Source: an uncultured Verrucomicrobiota bacterium
GTDB lineage: Bacteria; Verrucomicrobiota; Verrucomicrobiia; Verrucomicrobiales; Akkermansiaceae
NCBI GenBank assembly: GCA_937867415.1
Contig: CALMKO010000087.1
Span: forward strand, 1-40,340
DNA: 40,340 bases
Direction of reading: 5' to 3'
Positions 24,613 through 31,974 of the stretch are shown one piece after another (positions within the stretch are counted from its first letter, which is position 1; the number at the start of each line of letters is the position of its first letter). The translations under genes and the position numbers were made by a program. The notes under the pieces were generated by a model. It did no database searches. It saw only the letters and a program-made list of their open reading frames with translations, and was not told where the DNA came from.

Positions 24613-25287
24613 TCAGTCTCCCAGGAAAACATATTCATCCGCCACTCGGTTGAGCGAGCGGATGGCAAGTGGCAAGGACTCGGCCAAATGCGCGAGCGTC
24701 GTCCGCGCCGCAGGGGAGGGCGCATGCGGACTTGCGGCGGCGTCTCGGAAGGCCTGCTGCGCGAAGTTTTGGTAAAAGCCGGGATCTTGCGCGCCGCTCT
24801 GGGCCCGGCGTCCGCTGAGAAACCCCGGATAAAGGCCGGCAAGCATCAGGAATTGATTCCCTGCGGCGACCTGAAGATGAAAGCGCATGCGCCCTTGGGC
24901 GCGATTGATGAAAGCGATGAACTCAGAGGCGTGGGTGAATCCTCTTGCAACGTCGCAGAGCGGGTCCCGGTGGGCGGGGCTGACGCTCCGGGTCATCACG
25001 TCCGAGACGTAGTCCGCCACCTCTGGTGCGCGCAGATTGGCTTGTAAAAACGCATGGCGGACGAGGATATAAAAATAAAACCGCGGCGAGATCCGCAGGG
25101 TCTCGGGAGAATTCAGCAAGCTGCGGAATACCTCAGGGAGATCTAACATCCCACGCAGTGCATCCGGGTCGGTCCAGAGCTTCTCCACATGCGGTCTCTG
25201 CTCGCCAGGGACGAGGACCGAGGCAAGAAAATCCAAATCCGCACTCGTGAAACGATTGCGTGTTGTGGTGGTTTTTTGCTTTAACAT
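24613..25287 (-). CDS. Conserved-looking cytoplasmic protein of unknown function
   Basis: A 224-residue protein starting at the ATG at 25287, with a basic, Thr-rich N-terminus (MLKQKTTTTRNRF) and no signal peptide or transmembrane segment. It is predicted mainly helical, with landmark segments W-T-D-P-D-A-L-R-G-M-L-D-L-P-E-V-F, S-P-R-F-Y-F-Y-I-L-V-R-H-A-F-L, and L-A-E-S-L-P-L-A-I-R-S-L-N-R-V-A-D-E-Y. Base composition and codon use fit the neighbours, so it is a real gene rather than a shadow. I do not recognise the family. It lies alone on the minus strand between the SulP gene (convergent) and the RlpA-like gene (divergent, sharing an AT-rich upstream region). Confidence 0.8.
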   Translation of the reverse strand: MLKQKTTTTRNRFTSADLDFLASVLVPGEQRPHVEKLWTDPDALRGMLDLPEVFRSLLNSPETLRISPRFYFYILVRHAFLQANLRAPEVADYVSDVMTRSVSPAHRDPLCDVARGFTHASEFIAFINRAQGRMRFHLQVAAGNQFLMLAGLYPGFLSGRRAQSGAQDPGFYQNFAQQAFRDAAASPHAPSPAARTTLAHLAESLPLAIRSLNRVADEYVFLGD

Positions 25288-25340
25288 TTAAGTTTGGTTA
25301 ACAAAATTTATGCCAAATTGGCCAGAAAATTATTTAAGTT
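25286..25340. promoter_or_regulatory. AT-rich divergent promoter region with a 9-base direct repeat
   Basis: The stretch 25280-25390 is far more AT-rich than the rest of the window and lies between the unknown minus-strand gene and the RlpA-like gene. ATTTAAGTT occurs twice, at 25286-25294 and 25332-25340 (46 bases apart, between four and five helical turns), the first copy starting within the minus-strand start codon. TTTGG near 25293 and CCAAA near 25313 form a short inverted pair between them. It must carry promoters for both genes; I cannot assign -35/-10 boxes with confidence. Confidence 0.35.
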
Positions 25341-25473
25341 ATCTGTATTACTTGCTGAAAATCCTTTGAATTTACAAGGAAATCCGGGTTTTTGGCACCT
25401 GCCAGTTTATCCTTGCTTCCTCATTTCGTGGCTCTTATGCCTCGCTCGTCCCCCAACCCGGGACGACTTAACG

Positions 25474-25923
25474 ATGAACATGACCCGGAACTTCAAATCC
25501 GTGGCCCTGGCACTCGCCGGCGTCATTCTCATTCCCAGCTGCGCATCAACTGGAAATGCCAACTCGAAATCATCCTTCAGTCGGCAGGAATCCCAACTCG
25601 CAGTCAAGGAGGTCCAGCATGGCAAGGCGTCATGGTATTCGATCAAGACGAACTCAGGGACCCGAACGGCCAGCGGGCAACGGTTGTGCAACCAAGGCTA
25701 TACGGCAGCTCATAAGACTTTGCCGATGGGCACGAAGGTGCGCGTCATCAATGAAGCAAACGGCCGCTCCGAGGTGGTGACCATCAACGACCGCGGGCCT
25801 TATACCAAGGGGCGGATCATCGATGTGACCATCGGTTCTGCCGAGCGTCTGGGCTTTGCCAGTCGTGGCGTCGCCAAGGTCAGGGTGGAAGTGCTTGGCA
25901 AAGTCAAGACGCAGGCTGAGTAA
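25474..25923 (+). CDS. RlpA-like septal/envelope lipoprotein (double-psi beta-barrel)
   Basis: A 149-residue protein starting at the ATG at 25474 (another ATG two codons later is possible). Residues 1-22 form a lipoprotein signal with lipobox I-P-S-C, so it is likely anchored by a lipidated Cys. Residues ~50-148 are the RlpA double-psi barrel: G-K-A-S-W-Y-S, R-T-A-S-G-Q-R-L, Y-T-A-A-H-K-T-L-P-M-G-T-K-V-R-V, N-D-R-G-P-Y and G-R-I-I-D-V-T. The His in A-A-H and the Asp in N-D-R-G-P correspond to the residues needed for lytic transglycosylase activity on denuded glycan strands in Pseudomonas RlpA. No C-terminal SPOR domain is present, so septal targeting by that route is absent. A longer in-frame extension upstream to 25294 lies in the AT-rich promoter region and is not part of the gene. 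Confidence 0.88.
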   Translation: MNMTRNFKSVALALAGVILIPSCASTGNANSKSSFSRQESQLAVKEVQHGKASWYSIKTNSGTRTASGQRLCNQGYTAAHKTLPMGTKVRVINEANGRSEVVTINDRGPYTKGRIIDVTIGSAERLGFASRGVAKVRVEVLGKVKTQAE

Positions 25924-25999
25924 ACGGCCTGACGACCCGCGTCCGGCGGAGCTTCAACGGCTCACGCGGAGATCTTGCTGGCCCATCGAGCGAGTGGTC

Positions 26000-26033
26000 C
26001 CACCGCCGGGCCCGAAGTCCGGTGCGGCGGTGG
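26000..26033. repeat. GC-rich perfect 9-base-pair stem-loop between the RlpA-like and TerC-family genes
   Basis: CCACCGCCG at 26000-26008 pairs exactly with CGGCGGTGG at 26025-26033 around a 16-base loop. It lies 77 bases after the RlpA-like stop and 100 bases before the TerC-family start. There is no T-run after either arm, so a standard rho-independent terminator is unlikely. It could be a factor-dependent terminator, an RNA-stability element or part of the leader of the downstream gene. The rest of the 210-base gap shows nothing else I can name. Confidence 0.4.
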
Positions 26034-26133
26034 AGTCCGGGTGCCAGAGCACGAGCAGCCTGAAATGGGTGCCTTGCGAGGGTCGTGCTTGCCAGTCGGT
26101 GCGGGAGTGTAGAGTGTCCCCCCTCTTCCGCTT

Positions 26134-27048
26134 ATGTTATCCGCCATCACTGCTCCCGAACTCTGGTCCAATTTCGTTGAGGCCCTGCCAGTCATTATTT
26201 CCTTGGTGATCATTGAGGGCTTGCTCTCGGTGGACAACGCCCTGGCGATCGCGGCGATGGCGTCCCATCTCCCCGGGAAGCAGAAATTCTGGGCGCTGCG
26301 TGTTGGCATCATCGGTGCCTATGTGTTCCGCGGCCTGGCGCTGTTGCTGGCTGCCTACATCATCGCCAACCCATGGTTGAAGTTTCTCGGGGCCGCCTAT
26401 CTGATTCACCTGATGGCGCACCATTTTGCGGCACGATACAAGGATGGGCAGCAGGAGCTTGATGAAGCAGGCGAGGTGATCGCCCGGTCCGCGGGGCGCG
26501 GGTTCTGGGCCACGGTGGCCTCGATCGAGCTGCTGGACTTGAGCCTCGGGGTGGACAATGTGGTGGCGGCGGTCGCCCTGAGTGACAAGATGTGGGTGGT
26601 CTGCACCGGTGTCTTCATTGGGATTCTGGCGCTGCGTTTCGTGGCGGGGCATTGCATCAAGCTGATAGAAATCTTTCCGGTGCTGGAGCACACGGCGTTT
26701 TTGTTGATCGGCTTTGTCGGAATGTTGCTGGTGACGGAGCTGAGTTTCCATGTGGACATCCACACGACGGAGAAGTTCATCGGCATCGTTTTGATCATCG
26801 CCTTTACGATTTGGTATTCGAAAAGCGAAGTGCTGCGAAGCTTCATGAAGCCGGTGAACGCCGGATTGATGTTGCCGGTGCGGGCTTACGATTATGTGCT
26901 TGGCGGGTTGTTTTCTGCGCTTTGGTTTCCGTTCCGGGTCCTGTTCGCCAAGGTGCGGCTACCGGAGCCGGTCGCGGAGGTGGAGCACGCCGCTGAGATC
27001 ATGCATGATTCCGAGGCGCGGGAAGCGGCTGGTGGCAAGCAGCCTTGA
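26134..27048 (+). CDS. TerC-family integral membrane protein
   Basis: A 304-residue inner-membrane protein with seven to eight hydrophobic segments. It carries the two family signature motifs, each with an acidic residue in a membrane segment: L-L-S-V-D-N-A-L-A-I-A (~residue 35) and L-S-L-G-V-D-N-V-V-A-A-V-A-L (~residue 142). Other marks are L-R-V-G-I-I-G-A-Y-V-F-R-G and a hydrophilic loop near 100-118. TerC-type proteins such as Alx/MntX-like and YkoY export Mn2+ or support metal loading of secreted proteins; tellurium resistance is a historical name. A metal-related role is therefore likely, but the metal cannot be read here. The gene is single, and convergent with the repeat-protein gene with a 30-base gap. 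Confidence 0.93.
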   Translation: MLSAITAPELWSNFVEALPVIISLVIIEGLLSVDNALAIAAMASHLPGKQKFWALRVGIIGAYVFRGLALLLAAYIIANPWLKFLGAAYLIHLMAHHFAARYKDGQQELDEAGEVIARSAGRGFWATVASIELLDLSLGVDNVVAAVALSDKMWVVCTGVFIGILALRFVAGHCIKLIEIFPVLEHTAFLLIGFVGMLLVTELSFHVDIHTTEKFIGIVLIIAFTIWYSKSEVLRSFMKPVNAGLMLPVRAYDYVLGGLFSALWFPFRVLFAKVRLPEPVAEVEHAAEIMHDSEAREAAGGKQP

Positions 27049-27078
27049 CCCGCCGTTGGGTGCCGTCCGCGGAGTGGA

Positions 27079-29631
27079 TCATTTACGCCAGCGGAAGAAG
27101 CCACGGCCGGGGGGGCTTCCCGTCGGCACATCGATCTCCACTCCCCGGTCCACGGACTGGACTTGGGTCTGGGTGACCGGGTAGGGGAGCCAGCCGCTGA
27201 GGTTCGGGGAGAATTCCAATCTCGCTAAGTCTGGCAGGCCGGCGACCGGTTCCAGCACTCTCAAGCGCATGGTTCCCTGGGGCGTGGGCGCGAGCGAGAC
27301 CCGTGCGCCGGGCAAAGGCGGCGCGGGAAAATGCGGGCCGGGCGGCGGACTGGTCGAGCCGGGGAACAGTGCGGCGGAAGAACCCACATTGCCATAGCGG
27401 AAGTCGAAACGACCGATGGAAAAGGAGTAGGTTTGCAGGCCGTCCTGATAGCTTGCTGGAACAGGGTGGTCGGCACGGTTCACCAGGATGAGTTCCACCC
27501 GGTCGGCGGGCTGGACGAGTTGGACCTTGATGGAGCCTTGATCGCTGATGTGTTGCCCGGAGAAGCCGTTGTTGATTTGCACGGCGAAGTTTCCGCTAAG
27601 GGTGTCTCCGGTGCGGGTGAAAGCATTTCCTTCCTGGGAATAAACAGGTGAGGGTAGCTGGCTCGTGCCCAGATACGAACTTACCGTGACGATGTCCTGA
27701 GAGTTGAAGCCCGCCTCGGGCTTGAGCAGGGCGTTGATGCCGTGGAGGAAAAAACTCAGGTTTTCCAGCGGTCGGTTGAATCTGATCGTGATGCGGTAGC
27801 TCGTTTGATCGCCCACGGCGACCCGGGGCCCGTTTGCCGTGCCATCCGTGCCCCAGTACCCCCAGATGCCCAGGACTATGTCGTTGGCGGCGTTGCTCAT
27901 CATTTGCCATGAACCAAGCTGTGTATGAACACCGGATGGGTCTCCCCAGCGGTCGATTTCCCACTTGGAGTAGCTCGGTTTGTTCCCGGTGGTGGCGATG
28001 TGATCCAGCTGGAAGCTGCCGATCACGCCGCCGTCGGCCGATACTGCCTGGTAGGTGGCGGAGGCGTTGGTGAATTCTGGCTTCGAGAGCGTCCCTTGGC
28101 GTGCTGCCCAGCCGATGTTGTTGGTGGTGCCGCACAGGAATGAGAGCTCGCCGATGGAGAACGACCACTTCTGGTCCGCTGGCTGGAAGGCGGCAGGCAT
28201 CGGGTTTTTGGCTTCGTTTACCAGCGTGAGGACCACCTCGTCCACCGCGCTGATGAAGCGTAGGGAGACTGAACCCGCGTCGCCGGTATTGAGGAAGGTC
28301 CCGTTGGGAAGGTTGAGGTCGGCGTTGAGGATGTTGCTGGATTGCGCGAGCGCCGACCCACGATTTGAAAAGACCGGAACCGCTTGCGGGATGTCGCGGA
28401 GGAATGAATCGACCGTGATCCGATCAAATGAGTTCTGTCCATTACCGACGATTGAATCCACGCCGTGGAGCGAAAACTTCAAATCCGTCACGGGCTGGTC
28501 GAACTTGATCCTGAGTTTGTAGGAAGTTAGATCGCCCGGAGCCAGTGGGGGGGAACCTGGGGTGCCGTCGTTGCCCCAGTAACCCCATAGCCCTAACACG
28601 ACATCGTTGGCGACGTTGCTCTGGACTTGCCAGGAACCCGGCAGCGGCGTGGCAGCGGCCGTGGGGTCGCCCCAGCGGTCGATTTCCCATTTGGAGTAGC
28701 TGAACCGGCCGGCGGTGGTGGCCACGTGGGTCATGTCGAAGGTCACCAGGGACTTTTCATCGTGGGAGACGACCTGGGTGCTCGCAGGAGATGAGTCGAA
28801 GGCTGGTTTCGAAAGCGTGCTTCGCCGGTTCTGCCAGGTGACCAGACTTCTGGCCGCCACGGGTGCCGCATCAAATGTGAGATCGCCCAGCGAGATGGAC
28901 CAGTTTTGGGCCTGATCCTGAAGGAGCGCTGGTGTGGGGTGGCGCGCTTCGCTTGTGATGGTGAGGACCACGCGGTCGATGCTGCCGGGGAAGGTGGCAG
29001 TGGCCGTGCCCTGATCCGAAGTCCTCACCTGGCCGGTATCGGTGCCGATGGGATGGGCAAAATCACCCGTGAGGGTGTCGCCTGTGCGGACCACGCCCGT
29101 GCCGACACTGGAGTAAGTCGGGGATGGTTGGGGAGTCCCATCGAAAAAGGATTCCACGGTGATGATGTCGATGGCGTTGTTCCCGCGGGAGTCTGCGAGG
29201 GCGTTGATTCCGCGGAGTGGGAGGGTGAGTGAGGTGACCGGTTGGTCGAAGTCGATGGTGAGCTGGTAGGACGTCGTATCACCGGGGACGAGTGGCGAGC
29301 CGGCATTTCCCCAGTATCCCCAAAGGGTGAGGCCCACTTGGTTGGCGGAGTTACTGACGGCCTGCCATGAGCCGGGTGCGGGCGACAAGCTGCCGGGATC
29401 ACCCCAGCGGTCGATTTCCCATTTGGAATAGGTGAACTTCTGGGCCGTGGTCGAGCGATGGCCCAGGGTGAAGGTCGCTTGAATGCCGCCGCCAGAGCTG
29501 ATGGAGTGTGTTGCCCGCTGGTTGCCGAAGCCAGCCTTCTGAAGCGTGCCCCGCTGGCCGTTCCAGGAAATGGTGTCGGCTCCCGCACGGTGCAAGAGGC
29601 TGAGGGAGAAAAGAAAAAAAAGAAGTCTCAC
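27079..29631 (-). CDS. Secreted protein of three ~243-residue tandem repeats of an unrecognised domain
   Basis: There is no ATG near the start. GTG at 29631 gives the signal peptide MRLLFFLFSLSLLHRAGADT; TTG at 29637 would add two residues. The mature protein (~830 residues) has three tandem units, each opening with a W-x-N/A-R-x-(G/S)-T-L-x-K-x-x-F motif and containing Y-S-K-W-E-I-D-R-W-G-D-P, then L-W-G-Y-W-G-(N/T), then T-S-Y-(Q/K/R)-(L/I)-x-I-x-F-(D/N)-(Q/R)-P, and ending in (W/Y)-S-(I/F)-S-I-G-x-(L/F)-x-F. The pattern is beta-rich and looks like a lectin-type or adhesive sandwich. A Pro-rich linker leads to a C-terminal module ending R-G-F-F-R-W-R-K, like the ends of other secreted proteins here. 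I know no named family for the repeat. It is monocistronic and convergent with the TerC gene. Confidence 0.87.
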   Translation of the reverse strand: MRLLFFLFSLSLLHRAGADTISWNGQRGTLQKAGFGNQRATHSISSGGGIQATFTLGHRSTTAQKFTYSKWEIDRWGDPGSLSPAPGSWQAVSNSANQVGLTLWGYWGNAGSPLVPGDTTSYQLTIDFDQPVTSLTLPLRGINALADSRGNNAIDIITVESFFDGTPQPSPTYSSVGTGVVRTGDTLTGDFAHPIGTDTGQVRTSDQGTATATFPGSIDRVVLTITSEARHPTPALLQDQAQNWSISLGDLTFDAAPVAARSLVTWQNRRSTLSKPAFDSSPASTQVVSHDEKSLVTFDMTHVATTAGRFSYSKWEIDRWGDPTAAATPLPGSWQVQSNVANDVVLGLWGYWGNDGTPGSPPLAPGDLTSYKLRIKFDQPVTDLKFSLHGVDSIVGNGQNSFDRITVDSFLRDIPQAVPVFSNRGSALAQSSNILNADLNLPNGTFLNTGDAGSVSLRFISAVDEVVLTLVNEAKNPMPAAFQPADQKWSFSIGELSFLCGTTNNIGWAARQGTLSKPEFTNASATYQAVSADGGVIGSFQLDHIATTGNKPSYSKWEIDRWGDPSGVHTQLGSWQMMSNAANDIVLGIWGYWGTDGTANGPRVAVGDQTSYRITIRFNRPLENLSFFLHGINALLKPEAGFNSQDIVTVSSYLGTSQLPSPVYSQEGNAFTRTGDTLSGNFAVQINNGFSGQHISDQGSIKVQLVQPADRVELILVNRADHPVPASYQDGLQTYSFSIGRFDFRYGNVGSSAALFPGSTSPPPGPHFPAPPLPGARVSLAPTPQGTMRLRVLEPVAGLPDLARLEFSPNLSGWLPYPVTQTQVQSVDRGVEIDVPTGSPPGRGFFRWRK
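27500..29580 (-). repeat. Three tandem ~726-732 bp coding repeats inside the secreted repeat protein
   Basis: An identical 20-base core, CCCCAGCGGTCGATTTCCCA on the plus strand, occurs at 27944-27963, 28670-28689 and 29402-29421, spaced 726 and 732 bases apart. It encodes W-E-I-D-R-W-G-D. The surrounding bases have diverged, while the protein motifs persist, so the duplications are old and the core is under strong selection. Confidence 0.85.
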
Positions 29632-29637
29632 AATCAA

Positions 29638-29910
29638 GGGGGGCGGGAATTGGCTATCTGCAACAAGGCGCTGGCGATGTCTCTTGGCGGGAAAAACGGT
29701 TGAGGGGCGAAAGTGGGGGATGAGTGGGGCAATGAGGGCCGCAGACGGTCCTTCCCCCCCTGTGCCGCCCGTTGCTTAGCATATTGCTGGCCATAAAACA
29801 TCCCCTATTCGCGTAGGCCGCAGATTACGGATTTTGGGGGATTTTCGCCCCATGGGATGATTTTTTTTAATCCGGTTGAATAAACCGGACTGCCGCCCGT
29901 CTTTTTCCAT
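29638..29910. other. Divergent intergenic region with an inverted repeat next to a T-run
   Basis: This 273-base gap separates the repeat-protein gene from the small lipoprotein gene. TCCGGTT at 29871-29877 and AACCGGA at 29883-29889 form a 7-base-pair stem with a 5-base loop, 21 bases before the GTG start at 29911. A run of eight T lies just before the stem, the wrong side for a plus-strand terminator. TTTAAT at 29866-29871 could be a -10 box for the lipoprotein gene, with a poor -35. If so, the hairpin would be in or beside the leader and close to the start codon. Confidence 0.35.
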
Positions 29911-30174
29911 GTGAAAACGAAACCATCTTGCTCCCGTTGGGCTGTCGTGGCCTTGCTTGTGACCTGTGTCTCTTCCAGCGTCAGTTGTATCACCACCTAT
30001 GATTCGTATGGTCGCCCGGTTCAGTCCGTGGATCCCGGACTGGCGGTGGCGGGTGTCGCGGCCGCTGGGCTCATCGGTTACGCGGCTGCGAACAACAATG
30101 ACCACCATCACTACCATGGCGGTGGCTTCTACGGGCGTGGGCACTACCGCGGAGATTTTGGGCCGTGTTACTAG
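29911..30174 (+). CDS. Small putative lipoprotein with glycine-zipper segment and His/Gly-rich tail
   Basis: An 87-residue protein with a GTG start. Residues 1-25 form a lipoprotein-like signal ending S-S-V-S-C, so Cys26 may be lipidated; the position three before Cys is Ser rather than the usual Leu. Then comes Y-D-S-Y-G-R-P-V-Q-S-V-D-P, a short glycine-zipper helix at ~43-60 (A-V-A-G-V-A-A-A-G-L-I-G-Y-A-A-A), and a tail with N-N-N-D-H-H-H-Y-H-G-G-G-F-Y-G-R-G. The tail could bind metal or simply be disordered. Proteins of this style are common and uncharacterised in Verrucomicrobiota. It lies 252 bases upstream of the phosphatase gene on the same strand. Confidence 0.72.
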   Translation: MKTKPSCSRWAVVALLVTCVSSSVSCITTYDSYGRPVQSVDPGLAVAGVAAAGLIGYAAANNNDHHHYHGGGFYGRGHYRGDFGPCY

Positions 30175-30207
30175 TGCCTTGTAAAACTCAAATTGGCGCG
30201 TAGGAAG

Positions 30208-30227
30208 GCACCACAGTTCTGCGGTGC
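30208..30227. repeat. Short stem-loop between the small lipoprotein and phosphatase genes
   Basis: GCACC at 30208-30212 pairs with GGTGC at 30223-30227, and the 10-base loop can add a further C-A-G/C-T-G pairing. It starts 34 bases after the lipoprotein stop. No T-run follows, so terminator function is doubtful. The rest of the 252-base gap (30175-30426) shows no gene or clear promoter. Confidence 0.25.
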
Positions 30228-30426
30228 TGGTGAATGTGTGGGCCCTTCGAAATGCGCGAAGCTCTCCGCTAAGACCATCTAATCGCTTCAACGACAAGAG
30301 TCTCGTTGCTTCCTACCCTGTCCGTGAGTTTGAATGTGACGCGGCACAAGCGACCTTGATGGCAGGACTCCGCCAGGCGCATGCCTTCGCTTGTCAATGC
30401 TGGGCTGAACTGTCAGGTTGGTGCCC

Positions 30427-31959
30427 GTGAAAGGGAGTGGGCAGTCGAGACGCAGGTTCCTCCTGGGGAGTTCCGCCTGGCTTGGTGCGGCGGCGCTTCA
30501 GGTTCGTGCCGAGCCTGAGCGATTCCGCAGGATTTCGCTGATCCACACCACCGACTTGCACGGGCACATCCTGCCCACTCGAAGTTACGGCGGGATGGAT
30601 GATGTCGGCGGGATGGCCCGCTGTGCCACCATCATCCGCAAGTGGCGACGTGAAAACCCCGACTCGCTGCTGCTTGACATCGGCGATGTCTATCAGGGCA
30701 CCGCCGTCGGTCATGCCACCCGCGGGAATCTGATGATGAAGATTTTCAATCGTCTTGGCTACGACGCCTGGACGCCGGGAAATCATGACTTCGATTGGGG
30801 ACCGGAATGCCTCCGGGAAAACCTGGCGCTTTCCAAACCCGCGGTGCTCGCAGCCAATCTCACGGCTGGAGGGAAATCCATGGGGCGCGCGGATGGGGAT
30901 TGGAAGTCGGTTAGACCATGGGTCATGCGGCACGTGGGGGGCTTCCGCATCGCACTCATCGGCCTGGTGACGCCGGGGCTGCCCTACTGGCTGGCTCCGG
31001 AAACACTCGGCGATGTAGAAGTAAGGCATCCGCTGGAGTCGCTCCGGCGCTCGATCGCCGAGGCGAGGGCAGACAAGGCGGATGCCATCGTGGTCATGGC
31101 GCACATGGGGTGGCGGGTTGCGGATGATTTCGCGAACCCGCTTCGCGAGCTGCTCAAGGAGGCACCCGGCGTGGATGTGCTGCTGGCGGGGCACACCCAC
31201 CAGGACGAGCCATCATGGGATTTTGCCGGGGTGCTTTGTTCGCAGGCTTCCTATCATGGCATCCACTGCGGGCGCATGGATCTGATCTTCGACCCAGACT
31301 CTCGGAGGCTGGTCGGGCGGGAGGCGATGACCCAGTTGATGGATACGACTTACGAACTCGACCCTGCCGTGATGGAGGCGGCGGGGCCGGATTTGGCAAT
31401 GAGCGCCGCTTCGATGACTCGTAAACTGGGGCGCGTCACCCGTGAGATTCGCGGGGCTGGCCGGGACAACGAGCTTGTGAGGCTGTTTTGTGAGTGCTTT
31501 TCCGAGGCGCTCAGCCGGAACGGGACTCCGGTGGACGGGGTGTTTCATGGGACTTTCGGGTCAGGAAATCTGCCGCCGGGGGAAATCACGGTTGGAGATT
31601 GCTGGTCCCTGCTGCCTTATGAAAACCTGCTCATGACCGCTGTGTTAACCGCGGAGGATCTCATCGAGGTGGTCCGTGAGGAGCGCTTGAGGGGTAAATC
31701 CGACCGCATCCTCTGGCCTTTCGAAATCACCTTGAATCGCGCCGGGGAGGTCACCCGCTTCGAGCACCGCGGCAAGCCTGTGGCACCGAAGTCGGAGTTT
31801 ACCATCGCGTTCAACAGTTACGATGGCCAGTCCGCAGGTCAGTCGCTGATGCGGTTGCGGGGCATTCTATCCCAACCCGCCGCCAAGAGGAAGGTGACGG
31901 TGATCGATACCCGTGGCGCGCTGATCGACGGGATCCTCAATCGCGGGGAGATTCCTTGA
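30427..31959 (+). CDS. Tat-exported 5'-nucleotidase-family metallophosphoesterase
   Basis: About 510 residues. There is no ATG; I choose GTG at 30427, three codons after the first in-frame TTG/GTG, because the Tat signal S-R-R-R-F-L-L-G-S-S-A-W-L-G-A-A-A-L follows directly. The metallophosphatase domain shows all motifs: T-T-D-L-H-G-H, D-I-G-D-V-Y-Q-G, P-G-N-H-D-F-D-W-G, M-A-H-M-G and L-A-G-H-T-H-Q-D. The C-terminal 5'-nucleotidase domain follows (~345-505; I-T-V-G-D-C-W-S-L-L-P-Y-E-N, F-N-S-Y-D-G-Q-S-A-G). Family members (UshA, SoxB-like) hydrolyse nucleotides or related phosphoesters in the periplasm. A Tat signal means it folds, probably with its metals, before export. It is convergent with the rhamnosidase gene with 15 bases between stops. 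Confidence 0.92.
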   Translation: MKGSGQSRRRFLLGSSAWLGAAALQVRAEPERFRRISLIHTTDLHGHILPTRSYGGMDDVGGMARCATIIRKWRRENPDSLLLDIGDVYQGTAVGHATRGNLMMKIFNRLGYDAWTPGNHDFDWGPECLRENLALSKPAVLAANLTAGGKSMGRADGDWKSVRPWVMRHVGGFRIALIGLVTPGLPYWLAPETLGDVEVRHPLESLRRSIAEARADKADAIVVMAHMGWRVADDFANPLRELLKEAPGVDVLLAGHTHQDEPSWDFAGVLCSQASYHGIHCGRMDLIFDPDSRRLVGREAMTQLMDTTYELDPAVMEAAGPDLAMSAASMTRKLGRVTREIRGAGRDNELVRLFCECFSEALSRNGTPVDGVFHGTFGSGNLPPGEITVGDCWSLLPYENLLMTAVLTAEDLIEVVREERLRGKSDRILWPFEITLNRAGEVTRFEHRGKPVAPKSEFTIAFNSYDGQSAGQSLMRLRGILSQPAAKRKVTVIDTRGALIDGILNRGEIP

Positions 31960-31974
31960 GAGCCTTGTCCTTGG

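Noticed and set aside
26000-26033. Rho-independent terminator
   Set aside because: The stem is strong, but no run of T follows on either strand.
25924-26133. A yybP-ykoY (Mn2+) riboswitch upstream of the TerC-family gene
   Set aside because: I could not find the conserved internal-loop segments of that motif; only an unrelated GC stem-loop is visible.
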